A stretch of 64,000 bases of DNA, taken from the NCBI RefSeq assembly GCF_011065895.1, contig NZ_JAALCR010000006.1, forward strand, positions 186,001-250,000, in the 5' to 3' direction. Both the position numbers and the translations under genes were made by a program. A model generated the notes under the pieces. The model saw nothing but the letters and a program-made list of their open reading frames with translations, did not search any database and was not told the origin of the DNA. This stretch comes from Paludisphaera rhizosphaerae. Its GTDB lineage: Bacteria; Planctomycetota; Planctomycetia; Isosphaerales; Isosphaeraceae. Positions 41,620 to 50,098 of this stretch are shown here, piece after piece (the stretch's first letter is position 1; the number at the start of each line of letters is the position of its first letter).

Positions 41620-41704
41620 GGCGACTTCCCCGAGTCCTCTTCGGTTCAAGCGTTCACTAGAGGTATAGCACGGAACGGTCGGATCGTCCAGCCGCGGAAC
41701 GCAG

Positions 41705-41740
41705 AAGGGCCCGGGCGACGCGAAGGTCGACCGGGCCCTT
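41705..41740 (-). terminator. Hairpin terminator of the DUF1559 gene
   Basis: AAGGGCCCGG and CCGGGCCCTT form a perfect 10-base stem 36 bases downstream of the DUF1559 stop. A short T-containing tract (CTTCTGCGTT) follows on the minus strand. Confidence 0.55.
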
Positions 41741-41775
41741 GAGGTTTCTGCTTCGCCTGGGGCGAAGGGGTCGGA

Positions 41776-42843
41776 TTAGAGGCTGTCCGACGAGATGACC
41801 TCGCCGCTGTTGACGGTGCCGATCGACATCCAGGTGGTCGGGCTGATCGAGTCCTTGATGAACCGGACGGAGCCGTCGGCCAGGCCGACGTTGATGCCGC
41901 CGGAGTGGTTGCTGGAGTTGACGAAGAGGTTGGAGAAGTCCGCCGAGCAGCCGCTGCAGGTGGTCGACCAACCGCCGCAGAACGAGAACGTGGCCTGACC
42001 GCCGCCGTTGGGGCTGACGATGGTGTTGGTCAGGCTCTGGCCGGGAGCGCCCACCGCCCAGTACTGGCCGCGGGTGGAGGCGGTCGCCGGGGTCGAGATG
42101 AACTGCTGCTGGCAGGTCTGGACGGCCGTGTTGACGGCGGCCTGGGAATTGGCCGGCGAGTAGCTGCGGATGTCCGTCAGGACGTAGGCCGAGTTTCCGC
42201 TCGCGCTGACGGTCCCCTTGCGGCCGCGAAGGTTCGAGCTGACGTTGCCGATCAGGGCCTCGGCGTGCGAGACGGTGTTCGACGAGCCGTCGGTGATCGA
42301 GCCCAGCGAGACCGCGGGGCCCATCGTGTTGAAGACGCCCGTGGAGCTGGTGCTCACCGTTCCCCAGACGTCGGTGGTGGTCCCCATCGAGCCGTGGTAG
42401 TTGTTCAGGTAGGTGTTCGTGCCGGCGCCGTCGGAGGGGCAGAACAGGGTGCTCAGCCGGGTGTTCACGGCCGTCGAGTTGGCCGCCTGGCCGATGACGT
42501 CCGTGGTGGCCGGGAGGCTGAAATTGCACGAGGCGAAGACCGCCGTCTGCTCCATGTAGGGGAGCAGCATCGCCAGGTGGCCGAAGGTGGCGTAGTTGTA
42601 CAGCGTCCCCGTGGACGACCCGCCGTAGACCTTCGCCTGGCCGATCGGGAACGAGCCCTGGGACGAGTGATAGTTGTGCATCGCCAACCCGATCTGCTTC
42701 AGGTTGTTGACGCACTGCGCCCGCCGGGCCGCCTCACGCGCCGCCTGGACCGCCGGCAACAGCAGCGCGATCAACACCGCGATGATGGCAATGACCACCA
42801 GAAGCTCGATCAGCGTGAAACCACGCCTCCGCGTCGAAACCAT
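41776..42843 (-). CDS. DUF1559 domain protein with prepilin-type N-terminus
   Basis: 355 residues. The N-terminus [20 protein letters not shown] is a type IV pilin-like cleavage/methylation signal (cut after Gly) followed by the hydrophobic helix, then [20 protein letters not shown] typical of DUF1559. The body has several Cys pairs, and the family-ending [20 protein letters not shown] is complete. These proteins form large paralogous sets in planctomycetes and are thought to be pseudopilin-like surface components. The start has GGGAG upstream. Confidence 0.93.
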   Translation of the reverse strand: MVSTRRRGFTLIELLVVIAIIAVLIALLLPAVQAAREAARRAQCVNNLKQIGLAMHNYHSSQGSFPIGQAKVYGGSSTGTLYNYATFGHLAMLLPYMEQTAVFASCNFSLPATTDVIGQAANSTAVNTRLSTLFCPSDGAGTNTYLNNYHGSMGTTTDVWGTVSTSSTGVFNTMGPAVSLGSITDGSSNTVSHAEALIGNVSSNLRGRKGTVSASGNSAYVLTDIRSYSPANSQAAVNTAVQTCQQQFISTPATASTRGQYWAVGAPGQSLTNTIVSPNGGGQATFSFCGGWSTTCSGCSADFSNLFVNSSNHSGGINVGLADGSVRFIKDSISPTTWMSIGTVNSGEVISSDSL

Positions 42844-42874
42844 GTGCCTGTGCTCCCGAGAATACGAAAACCTT

Positions 42875-42904
42875 GGACCTGGACTGACCTGGACTGACCT
42901 GACC
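42875..42904. repeat. 10-base tandem repeat upstream of the DUF1559 gene
   Basis: The unit GGACTGACCT occurs twice exactly (42881-42900) with partial units on both sides, in the short gap between the DUF1559 start and the lipoprotein gene. Confidence 0.75.
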
Positions 42905-42938
42905 GGATTTGAGATCGAGCCGAAGCGGCCCGGCCGGC

Positions 42939-43139
42939 TCAGCGCCGCGACGAGCGGCCCTTCCGAGAAGCGGTCTTCTTCGCCATCATGTCCTTCATCG
43001 CGTCCTGGGCCTGCTGGTCGGCGTTCGTCAACTGCCCGGGAGGAGGCGAGTCGTCCGACCCGCAGCCCCCCAGCGCCGCCGCCAGGGCCGCGAAAGCCGC
43101 CGCCGAGATCCCCGCCGCGAAAGACCTTCGAGTGATCAT
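42939..43139 (-). CDS. Small lipoprotein
   Basis: 66 residues: [20 protein letters not shown] is a signal peptide with twin Arg, followed by the lipobox LGGC (Cys26) and a Ser/Asp/Pro-rich, then basic, tail ([13 protein letters not shown]). It precedes the DUF1559 gene on the same strand, an arrangement common in planctomycetes, where small lipoproteins accompany DUF1559 proteins. No enzymatic domain. Confidence 0.75.
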   Translation of the reverse strand: MITRRSFAAGISAAAFAALAAALGGCGSDDSPPPGQLTNADQQAQDAMKDMMAKKTASRKGRSSRR

Positions 43140-43407
43140 GAATTCACCTCCTGATCAATCGGCGCAGCTGCGACCTCCCGTCGGCGATACGCCGCGGTTC
43201 TCGATCGAGTACGCCATGAAAGGCCGTCGCGCCCGCGGCGCGGCGGATCGTCGTCGCGTTGGGCGCACCGTCGCAAGCCTCTCCGGAGAGCCGAGGGGCG
43301 GCTGTACGGGCACCGTTCGGGTTCTTTGTCCGTATTCCTTAGGGTACGCTCGATCGTGCGCGAGGTCAAGCGGGGGACCGTGCGAATATGCATTTATGCA
43401 CGGGGAT

Positions 43408-43959
43408 TCACGAGGGAGAGTCTTCTCGATCGACGGGCCGGCGACGGTCGCGCGAGAGGTAGCCGGCCGCGGCGTCGAGCGCCATCACCGCCCCAAAAAG
43501 CCCCAGCGCGAACGGCGCGCCGAAGACCAGCACGGTGGCGAGCATGAAGACCAGGCCGATGGGGGTTGTGGCTTTCGGGCCGAGGCTTGCGTGGACGCCC
43601 ATCGGCAGGGCGACCAGAGCGACGAGGACCATCAGCCAGCGCAGCGTCAATCGTCGCGGCCCGAACATCAGGTTCGCGAAGACCTGGACCGACGCCGAGC
43701 AGACGAGGACGACGATCACGCAGACCAGCAGGTCGACCATCAGCGCCAAGGGGTCGAATCGAGGCGGATTGGAGAACCCCGCGCGCGGAACCCAGCGGTA
43801 CACCAGCGGCGCCCCGTACTGCATGTACGGCGAGCCTCCATACCGGCCGGACGCCTGAGATCCGTAACAGACCGCCCCCGCGACGACCGCCGCCGCCACC
43901 GAGACCGGATGCGGCGACCACCAGGGGATGCGGGACGTTGTGGGCTGTTGGTCGGTCAT
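43408..43959 (-). CDS. Membrane protein, paralogue 4 of a four-gene operon
   Basis: 183 residues from ATG at 43959, overlapping the previous stop by four bases (ATGA). An N-terminal span (VSVAAAVVAGAVCYGS), an extracytoplasmic loop with GAPLVYRWVP, and three further spans (DLLVCVIVVLVCSASVQVF, LMVLVALVALPMGVHA, GLVFMLATVLVFGAPFALGL) give the same plan as the three genes before it. No family recognised. Possibly a small transporter-like or sensory membrane complex built of paralogues. Confidence 0.72.
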   Translation of the reverse strand: MTDQQPTTSRIPWWSPHPVSVAAAVVAGAVCYGSQASGRYGGSPYMQYGAPLVYRWVPRAGFSNPPRFDPLALMVDLLVCVIVVLVCSASVQVFANLMFGPRRLTLRWLMVLVALVALPMGVHASLGPKATTPIGLVFMLATVLVFGAPFALGLFGAVMALDAAAGYLSRDRRRPVDREDSPS

Positions 43960-44483
43960 GGTCGGTCTCCTGCGGAGTGCCGGCCTTCGGCCCGTTCCGC
44001 CCTGATCCGGCGCTCGCGTTGATCGAGTACCACGAAGCCAACGATCAGGCAGAAGAACGGACTTATAAGCGTGAACCCCGCGGAGCCGATCAGGAGGAAG
44101 GACGTCAGGGCGCCCGAGAGCCGTAGATCGGCGAGGACCACGGCGATCATCGCGATCAGCCAGGCGGCGGCGCGCACCGTGAAGGCCCATCGCCCGAAGA
44201 AGACGTCCGCGATCACCTGGGCCGAGACGTAGACCGACGCCAACATCCCCAGCGCTACCGTCGCGTCGATGAGGAAGGGCCTGAGATCGAACCGATCAGA
44301 CAGGCTGGGTTCAGGCCAGGACGGCTGAACGCGAAAGACGAGCGGGAAGCCGACTCGATCGGGGGTGAACCCCAGCCCATTCTGCAACAAGAGCAGCCAC
44401 AAGCCGCACCCCAGCGTGGCCGCGACCGATGCGGGTCGAGGCAGCCATCGCCGGAAGTCGGATTCCGATTCGGACGTTGTCAT
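43956..44483 (-). CDS. Membrane protein, paralogue 3 of a four-gene operon
   Basis: 175 residues from ATG at 44483, overlapping its neighbours by four bases on both sides. Same plan: first span (SVAATLGCGLWLLLLQNGLG), loop with RVGFPLVFRVQPSW, then spans near 75-95, 105-120 and 128-150, and a charged C-terminus. The 'GFPLVFRV' strand corresponds to GWPFAYRV and GWPLVCQV in the other paralogues. Confidence 0.72.
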   Translation of the reverse strand: MTTSESESDFRRWLPRPASVAATLGCGLWLLLLQNGLGFTPDRVGFPLVFRVQPSWPEPSLSDRFDLRPFLIDATVALGMLASVYVSAQVIADVFFGRWAFTVRAAAWLIAMIAVVLADLRLSGALTSFLLIGSAGFTLISPFFCLIVGFVVLDQRERRIRAERAEGRHSAGDRP

Positions 44484-44992
44484 GCGTCTCGATTCCTCGC
44501 CAACGCCCGGGCGTAGCCCAGGCCCAGCAGCAGGAGCGGGCTCGCGAGGCCGAAGAGGAAGGGCCAGAGGGCGAGCGTCCCGGCCTGGTCGGGGATGAGC
44601 CGGCCGGCGGCCAGGACGCCGGCGAGGACGGCCACGACGAGCATGAGCGAGGCCGTCGTGAACGGCCTCCGGCCCAGGGCCCCCAGCGCGATCAGGTCGA
44701 CCAGGGCGAAGGCCGTCGCGGTGGTCGCCAGCGCCAGGGCGACGTCGACGGCCAGCGCGCCGGGGCGGTACTCCGTGTCCGTGATGAGCGGGTAGCCGTC
44801 CGAGGTCATCGCCGAGTGCTCGACCCTGTACGCGAACGGCCAGCCGAACTCGGGCGGATTCTGGCCCGGGTTCGTCTGCTCGTTCATCAGCATCTGCGCC
44901 CAGCCGGCCGCCACCAGCAGCGCCGCCGTCACGGCGATCGCGAAGGGCGAGATCTGCGGCCGCCAAGCCTTCGGCCTCACTGCGTCCGCCAT
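44480..44992 (-). CDS. Membrane protein, paralogue 2 of a four-gene operon
   Basis: 170 residues from ATG at 44992 inside the end of the preceding gene. First span (FAIAVTAALLVAAGWAQMLM), loop with PPEFGWPFAYRVEHSAM and TDTEYRPGAL, then three spans ending with FLFGLASPLLLLGLGYARAL. The loop and last span are nearly identical in pattern to paralogue 1 (PPEFGWPLVCQV; FLLGLASPLLLLLSLAFAR), showing recent duplication. Confidence 0.75.
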   Translation of the reverse strand: MADAVRPKAWRPQISPFAIAVTAALLVAAGWAQMLMNEQTNPGQNPPEFGWPFAYRVEHSAMTSDGYPLITDTEYRPGALAVDVALALATTATAFALVDLIALGALGRRPFTTASLMLVVAVLAGVLAAGRLIPDQAGTLALWPFLFGLASPLLLLGLGYARALARNRDA

Positions 44993-45528
44993 AGAGGGCC
45001 CTCCCTCCGGACGTCGACCGAGGTCTGGGACTGCGCGACGCCCCATCGCGCGAACGCAAGGCTCAGCAGGAGCAGCAGCGGGCTCGCCAGGCCGAGGAGG
45101 AAGGGCCCGTAAGCGAGCGCCCCGATCGACTCCGGCATCAGACGAGAGGCCGCGAGGATCACGGCTATGGCCGCGATGAGGAGCAGGAGCGAGGCCGTCG
45201 TGAACCGCCCTGAGCCGAAGGCCGTCGCGGCGATCACCTGGACGAATAGGAACGTCGTCCCAGCCGGCAGCAGGGCGCAGAGCGCATCGACGATCAGCGA
45301 GCCGGGGAGGTATTCGGTGCCCATGGCAATGACATAGCCGCCGGAAACCATCCAGCCGTCGGCGACCTGGCACACGAGCGGCCAGCCGAATTCGGGCGGC
45401 TCGTCGACGGGGCTGATGCGCGCGTTCGTCAGCCAAGAGGCCCAAGACACCGCGACGAGGATTGCCGCCACCACCGCGACGGGGTTCGGCCACCGGTCAG
45501 CTTGGTCGTTCCGCCTCACTTCTTCCAT
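44977..45528 (-). CDS. Membrane protein, paralogue 1 (first gene) of a four-gene operon
   Basis: 183 residues. First span (PVAVVAAILVAVSWASWLTN), loop with PPEFGWPLVCQVADGWMVSG and GTEYLPGSLIVD, then three further spans. It overlaps the second gene by 16 bases and its start overlaps the end of the GH16 gene by 13 bases, so the run may be transcribed with GH16. Function not recognised for any of the four. Confidence 0.75.
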   Translation of the reverse strand: MEEVRRNDQADRWPNPVAVVAAILVAVSWASWLTNARISPVDEPPEFGWPLVCQVADGWMVSGGYVIAMGTEYLPGSLIVDALCALLPAGTTFLFVQVIAATAFGSGRFTTASLLLLIAAIAVILAASRLMPESIGALAYGPFLLGLASPLLLLLSLAFARWGVAQSQTSVDVRREGPLWRTQ

Positions 45529-46470
45529 GGCAGGTTCTCCGGACCTCGAGTTCCGGCGTCACCGTAGCCGGTGGTCTTCTCGTAGACGCGGACGTGGTCG
45601 ACGACCATCTCGGCCGGGAACGTCGTGGAGGCGTCTGGGTTGCCGAGGAACTTCCCGCCGACGGCCACGTTCATGATGATATGAAAGGGTTTATCGAAAG
45701 GCGCGGGCCACTGCGCGACGTCGGCCTCGGAGGCGGGCTTGCCCTTGTTGCGGCTGGTCCACCAGGAGCGCTTGGTGGCGAAGAGATGGCCGTCGACGAG
45801 CCATCGGATGACTCCCGGCTCCCATTCGACGGCGTACTCGTGGAACTGGTCGATCGACTGGCCGGCGGGGAAGTGGTACTCGCCGCCGGAGTGGACGTTC
45901 CCCGGCCAGGGGGCGCCGAAGTGGATCGTCCCGAGCACCTTGTCGGGCTCCTGGCCGCGGGCCTCCATCACGTCGATCTCCCCCGAGCAGGGCCAACCGC
46001 CGTAAGTCGACGTGTCCTGCGGGAGCATCCACAGGGCCGGCCAGACGCCCCGGCCGGTAGGAAGCTTGGCCCGGAACTCGAACCGGCCGTACGCCTGCGC
46101 GAACAGCCGCGAGCCGTCGCGCGCCTTCGACTTGATCCGGGCCGACGTGTATGGCTTCCCGTGCGACGCTTCCTTCCGCGCCACGATGTGCAGCGAGCCG
46201 TCGCGGACGAACGCGTTGCGTGGGTCGCTGGTGTAATATTCCAGCTCGTCGTTCCCCCTGGCCGGGGGGCGGCCCGTCGCCGAGGTCGAAGTCCCACTTC
46301 GTCCGGTCGATCGCGTCCCCGTCGAACTCGTCCGACCAGACGAGCGTCCACCCCCGGGGCGGCTCGGCGGCCGTGGTGGAGGAGCAGACGATGGAAAGGA
46401 CCAGCAAGCCGATTCCGACACGCACGATCGACCTCCTCTCGCCCCGGGCATTCGTCGCGACTCGCTTCAT
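45516..46470 (-). pseudogene. GH16 family beta-glucanase, broken by a single-base frameshift
   Basis: The gene starts at ATG 46470 with a signal peptide (RVGIGLLVLSIVCSSTTAAE) and the GH16 opening GWTLVWSDEFDGDAIDRTKW. After GDGPPPG it must move by one base to continue as ARGNDELEYYTSDPRNAFV, the normal next part of the fold. One extra base lies in the C6 or G5 run at about 46255-46272. The catalytic motif GEIDVMEARG and the C-terminal strands to VRVYEKTTGYG are intact. It would hydrolyse beta-1,3-glucan-type polysaccharides outside the cell. Either a true pseudogene or a homopolymer sequencing error. Confidence 0.8.
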
Positions 46471-46554
46471 CGTCGCGGAGCGAAGGCTGGTGCTCAAGCG
46501 GTGACCGGCTCGTCGATGAAGGAGGAGCGGAGACGCATCGGGAGTCAACCGCAC

Positions 46555-46651
46555 GGGTGCCATGGCCACGCTTGCGTGACCATGCGATTGGCAACGGTCG
46601 CGCTGTCGTCCCAGACCGGTTCATGGCCACGCAAGCGTGGCCATGGCACCC
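46555..46651. repeat. GGTGCCATGGCCACGC double-hairpin element, copy 2
   Basis: Same ends as copy 1 at 33885-33981, with a CGTGACCATGCGATTGG variation in the centre. It lies between the GH16 gene start and the zinc-ribbon gene. Confidence 0.82.
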
Positions 46652-46678
46652 GAAAACCGCTCCAAGTTCCGACTGTGC

Positions 46679-46945
46679 TCAGAAATCGTCGTACCGCCCG
46701 GCCTTCGATTTCTCATAGGTCGCCGCCTCGCGTTCCTCTCGCCGCCAGGATCGGACCTTTTGCAGGGCCTTCTCGTCGAGGAACGGCGTCACGGCCCCGC
46801 AGTCCGGGCAGACCATCGCGCGCTTGGGGGTGATGTACTTCGAGAACGCGAACCACGGGCCGAATCGCAGGCAGAAATGCTGGGTCGTGAGCACGACCTC
46901 GGTGAGCTGCGTCCCGCCGCAGCAGCCGCAGGTGGTCGGTTTCAT
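46679..46945 (-). CDS. Small zinc-ribbon protein
   Basis: 88 residues with two Cys pairs, TTCGCCGG near the N-terminus and CPDCGAVTPF near residue 47, spaced for one zinc ribbon. The C-terminus is a charged helix (KVRSWRREEREAATYEKSK). Likely a small cytoplasmic nucleic-acid- or protein-binding protein; no specific family. It is followed on the same strand by nothing closer than the repeat element. Confidence 0.72.
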   Translation of the reverse strand: MKPTTCGCCGGTQLTEVVLTTQHFCLRFGPWFAFSKYITPKRAMVCPDCGAVTPFLDEKALQKVRSWRREEREAATYEKSKAGRYDDF

Positions 46946-47020
46946 CGTCGGGCCTCTACAAAGGATCGTCGGCGCTCCTCGGTCGGAGTGTCTTCGTCGC
47001 CGCCGGCCGTTTATTCCATG

Positions 47021-48079
47021 CTATCGCCCCACGATCAGGAACTCTTCCACCACCGCCCGGCCGACGCCGCGATGCGTCCCGAAGTGGTAACGATGCGGCC
47101 GCTTGTGGACCGTGACGGACGGTTTATGCTGCCGTAAGAGCCCCTCCAGTCGTTCCAGGTCCGGGAAACCGTTGGAACTGTACGACAGGACGATGATCGA
47201 CCGATGGAAACGCTCGAAGAGTCGGTCGAAGGCGTCGACGGCGCACCGGCGGTAGCTGAACGGCGTGAACGGCTTGGCGATCTTCTTGACGCGGGTCTCC
47301 GGCATCAGGTCCACGCCCCGCCAGTAGCACGAGAGCCCTTCCAGAAAGTGGTAGCGCTTCATGTAGCAGTTGTCGTCCGAGCGCGGGACGTAGGGCGGGT
47401 CGAGGTAGACCAGGTCGACGCCCGATGGGTCCACGTCGAAGGCGTCGGCCCGGCGGGCGGTGTGGCGCAGGCCGTCGTCGAAGGGGATCGCGTTGAACGC
47501 GGCGATCTGCTCGCGGAAATGGTCCTCGATCGAGAGCCGCAGGTCGCGCCGGCCGTCGTCGTGGCGGGAGAGGTCGCCCGAGATCGTGAACACCCCCCGA
47601 GGCTGCTTCTTCAGGCAAGACCGCATGAGCGCCGCCAGCGCCAGGGCCTGCTGATCGGGGTCTTCGAGGCGGTCGATGTTCGCTCGGATCCGGTCGAGGG
47701 CGGCCAGGTCGTTGGGCGTGTAGAAGACGTTCGCGAAGGTCTCGGCGATGAACCGGGGGGCGTCTTCGCGAGGGGCCAGCAGGCGGTCGAGGGTCGTTGC
47801 GTCGATTCGCGCGTGCGATTGCGCGAGCCCCGCGCGGGCGAGGACGGCGGGGAAGTTGAGGAAGTCGGACGCGGCGACGGTCTTGCCCATCGCCCGCAGC
47901 AGGTAGGCCACGCAGCCACCGCCGCAGAAGGGATCGGCCGCCGTGTCGAAGGGGAGGTCGCGGAGGACCTCATGGATCCAGGGGAGCAGCCGATGCTTCG
48001 ACCCCATGTAGCGAAGCTCGGGGTAGAGCGAGGCGCGGGCGAGGGGGGCGTTGAATCGGGCGGAGGATTGGAGGGGCAT
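47021..48079 (-). CDS. D12-class N6-adenine DNA methyltransferase
   Basis: 352 residues. The order of motifs is that of the Dam/D12 class: YPELRYMGSKHRLLPWI (motif X), DPFCGGGCVAYLLRAMG (motif I, SAM binding), and DLVYLDPPYVPRSDDN with catalytic DPPY (motif IV). The late ERFHRSIIVLSYSSNGFPD region completes the fold. It methylates adenine in DNA; the target is not readable. No restriction gene is adjacent, so it is a solitary enzyme here, or the cognate nuclease is elsewhere. The start at 48079 directly follows a repeat-rich gap. Confidence 0.88.
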   Translation of the reverse strand: MPLQSSARFNAPLARASLYPELRYMGSKHRLLPWIHEVLRDLPFDTAADPFCGGGCVAYLLRAMGKTVAASDFLNFPAVLARAGLAQSHARIDATTLDRLLAPREDAPRFIAETFANVFYTPNDLAALDRIRANIDRLEDPDQQALALAALMRSCLKKQPRGVFTISGDLSRHDDGRRDLRLSIEDHFREQIAAFNAIPFDDGLRHTARRADAFDVDPSGVDLVYLDPPYVPRSDDNCYMKRYHFLEGLSCYWRGVDLMPETRVKKIAKPFTPFSYRRCAVDAFDRLFERFHRSIIVLSYSSNGFPDLERLEGLLRQHKPSVTVHKRPHRYHFGTHRGVGRAVVEEFLIVGR

Positions 48080-48104
48080 GAATTCGAACCCCTCGCAATC
48101 AGAC

Positions 48105-48445
48105 GTCCCCTCTCCCCCCGGGAGAGGGTGCCGCGAAGCGGCGGGTGAGGGTCACGGGATCGTAAGCATGGCGACGGGAGCGCGGCGATGACATCTTCCC
48201 CCCTGGAGGGGGAAGACAGACCGCGAAGCGGTCAGATGAGGGGGACGACCGCCGTCGGATGGAGGAGGGCCTTCGAGAAACCGCGGGCTCCCGGAAATCA
48301 ACCCCTCATCCGCCCCTTCGGGGCACCTTCCCCCTCAAGGGGGGGAAGGCCGTCATGGTCCCGGATCGTGATCCGGCATGCCCTCCGATCTCCCACGACC
48401 CTCACCCGGCCCTTCGGGCCACCTTCTCCCGGGGGGAGAGGGGAC
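48105..48445. repeat. Composite nested palindrome, copy 1
   Basis: Outer family B hairpins (GTCCCCTCTCCCCCCGGGAG and its inverse) with GCCGCGAAGCGGCGGGTGAG and CCCTCACCCGGCCC blocks enclose a complete family A element at 48190-48356. The whole is about 340 bases and occupies nearly all of the gap between the methyltransferase and the next gene. Confidence 0.8.
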
Positions 48446-48477
48446 TCGGAGGGCCCGTCGGTAAGAGGTCGTTCGCC

Positions 48478-49266
48478 TCACTTGATGGCGGTCGGCTCCA
48501 GCTTGATCTCACCGGCGTCGGCGGCGGCGCCGGCCTTGACGGTGACGGGCATGCCCTTGGACTTGCCCTCGTTGATGTAGCCGGCCTTCTCCTGCCAGGC
48601 GATGAGGTTCTGGGCGCCGGCGGGTACGCCCTTGATCTCGAAGGCGCCGGTCTTGTCGGTCACGGCGAAGTAGGGGTGGTCGAAGACGGCGACCCACGAG
48701 GTCATCCAGGGGTGAATGTCGCAGGCGACCTGCATCGGCCGGCGTTCGGCCTTGAGCTTGAGGTCCAGCGGCTTGGCGCCGGCGCCCAGCATCTGGTTCA
48801 GAGCGCCGTTGCTGAAGCCCTGGTAGCGGACGTTGTGGCTGACCGAGTCGCTCGTCTTGATGACCAGCTCCTGCCCCTCGTAGATCGCCTGGACGTGGGG
48901 GAGGAACACGCAGTCCTTCTGGTCGAGCACGGCCTGGGGATGGGCCTTCAGCAGGGCCTTGGCGGCCTCGGGGTTGCTCCCGCTCGGCTTCACCAGGTAG
49001 ACGATCACGTTGGCGACGCCCTTGGTCGCGGAGTCGACCTCAAGCTCCTGCGAGACGATCGAGCCGGCGGCGGCGCAGACCTCAGGGTCCTTGGCGGCCT
49101 TCCCCTTCTCGACGAGCACCTTCTCGGTCGGGGCGGCGGAGCCGGCCCAAACGACGCGGCCCTTGATCGAGCCGGGCTCCTCCGCGAAGGCCGACGAGGA
49201 CAGGCCCGCCGCGGCGGCGGACAGAGCGAGAGCATGGAACAGACGAGCGGAACGGGACATGAGCAA
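48478..49266 (-). CDS. Secreted cupredoxin-like / carboxypeptidase-regulatory-like protein
   Basis: 262 residues; ATG at 49266, or two codons later at 49260. A signal peptide (RLFHALALSAAAAGLSSSAFA) is followed by GSIKGRVVWAG, a regulatory-like beta domain. Then come candidate copper ligands in plastocyanin-like order: CVFLPHV near 119, SVSHNVRYQGF near 143 and CDIHPWMTSWV near 178. A second beta-sandwich (GAFEIKGVPAGAQNLIAWQE) follows. Similar proteins are frequent in planctomycete genomes as exported electron-transfer or metal-binding proteins. The small lipoprotein encoded upstream may be its partner. Confidence 0.75.
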   Translation of the reverse strand: MLMSRSARLFHALALSAAAAGLSSSAFAEEPGSIKGRVVWAGSAAPTEKVLVEKGKAAKDPEVCAAAGSIVSQELEVDSATKGVANVIVYLVKPSGSNPEAAKALLKAHPQAVLDQKDCVFLPHVQAIYEGQELVIKTSDSVSHNVRYQGFSNGALNQMLGAGAKPLDLKLKAERRPMQVACDIHPWMTSWVAVFDHPYFAVTDKTGAFEIKGVPAGAQNLIAWQEKAGYINEGKSKGMPVTVKAGAAADAGEIKLEPTAIK

Positions 49267-49437
49267 GAGTCCTCCGTCGGGAGTCGAACGTTCGACTGGG
49301 AGTGCTGGGATCGATCCGTTTCGCAGGCGGGACGTTGGGGCGTGCGCGGTCGATCAACGACCGCTCATCCCCAACATACCAGGACGACCGGCCGGTGTTG
49401 AGACGTCACCGGCCGATTCCGTGGAACGTCACGTGAC

Positions 49438-49683
49438 TCATTCGGGCTTGGCCGTCGCCTCGGGCGCGGGGGCCGTCTTGGGGGCCTCGCCAGGCTGAAC
49501 GGCCGGGTCGACCTTGTCGGCGGGCGTCTCGGGCGAGTTGGAGGGCGTCGGGGCCGGGGCCGGGGCGGGAGCTTCCTTGCCAGCCGGCGGCACCACGACG
49601 GCGTCGCCCACCTCCGGCGAGCCCCCGCAGCCCGAGAGCCCCACGGCGATCACGGCCAAAGGTAGCAGTTTGTGAAGACGCAT
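49438..49683 (-). CDS. Small Pro/Ala-rich lipoprotein
   Basis: 81 residues. MRLHKLLPLAVIAVGLSGCG is a signal peptide with lipobox LSGC (Cys19). The mature part is a low-complexity Pro/Ala/Glu run (APAPAPAPTPSNSPETPADK). It probably anchors in the outer or cytoplasmic membrane as a spacer. Both it and the cupredoxin-like gene are bracketed by the two composite repeats. Confidence 0.72.
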   Translation of the reverse strand: MRLHKLLPLAVIAVGLSGCGGSPEVGDAVVVPPAGKEAPAPAPAPTPSNSPETPADKVDPAVQPGEAPKTAPAPEATAKPE

Positions 49684-49731
49684 GGGGGTGTCCTCAGGGG
49701 AGCGAAATTGGGATCAGGCGGAACAACAAAA

Positions 49732-50063
49732 GTTCCCTCTCCCCCCGGGAGAGGGTGCCGCGCAGCGGCGGGTGAGGGTCATGGGATCGCAGAGGGCATG
49801 TCGGACGAACACCGAGACCATAACGGCCTTCCCCCCTTGAGGGGGAAGGTGCCCCGAAGGGGCGGATGAGGGGTGGAGATCCGGGAGCCTTCGACCTCGG
49901 CACCCTCGCTTCACCCCGACGGCGGTCATCCCCCTCATCTGACCGCTTCGCGGTCTGTCTTCCCCCTCCAGGGGGGAAGACGTCCTCGACCCTATCGCTA
50001 TGCGTACAAGCCCGACGACCCTCACCCGGCCTTCGGCCACCCTCTCCCGGGGGGAGAGGGGAC
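49732..50063. repeat. Composite nested palindrome, copy 2
   Basis: Same architecture as 48105-48445: outer family B hairpins, GCGGGTGAGGGTC and CCCTCACCCGGCC blocks, and an inner family A element at 49823-49984. It fills the gap between the lipoprotein and ndk. Confidence 0.8.
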
Positions 50064-50098
50064 TTCAGGCGCGGGCGGTCAGACAACTACGAGGCGGA

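Noticed and set aside
47021-48079. Restriction-modification or defence island around the adenine methyltransferase
   Set aside because: No nuclease, helicase or other defence gene is adjacent; neighbours are a zinc ribbon and repeats.
48070-48100. TTCGAACCC resembling a tRNA T-loop
   Set aside because: No matching stems or acceptor could be drawn on either strand.
48105-50063. CRISPR-like array because of repeated units
   Set aside because: The units are nested palindromes at two sites, not regularly spaced repeats with unique spacers, and no cas gene is present.
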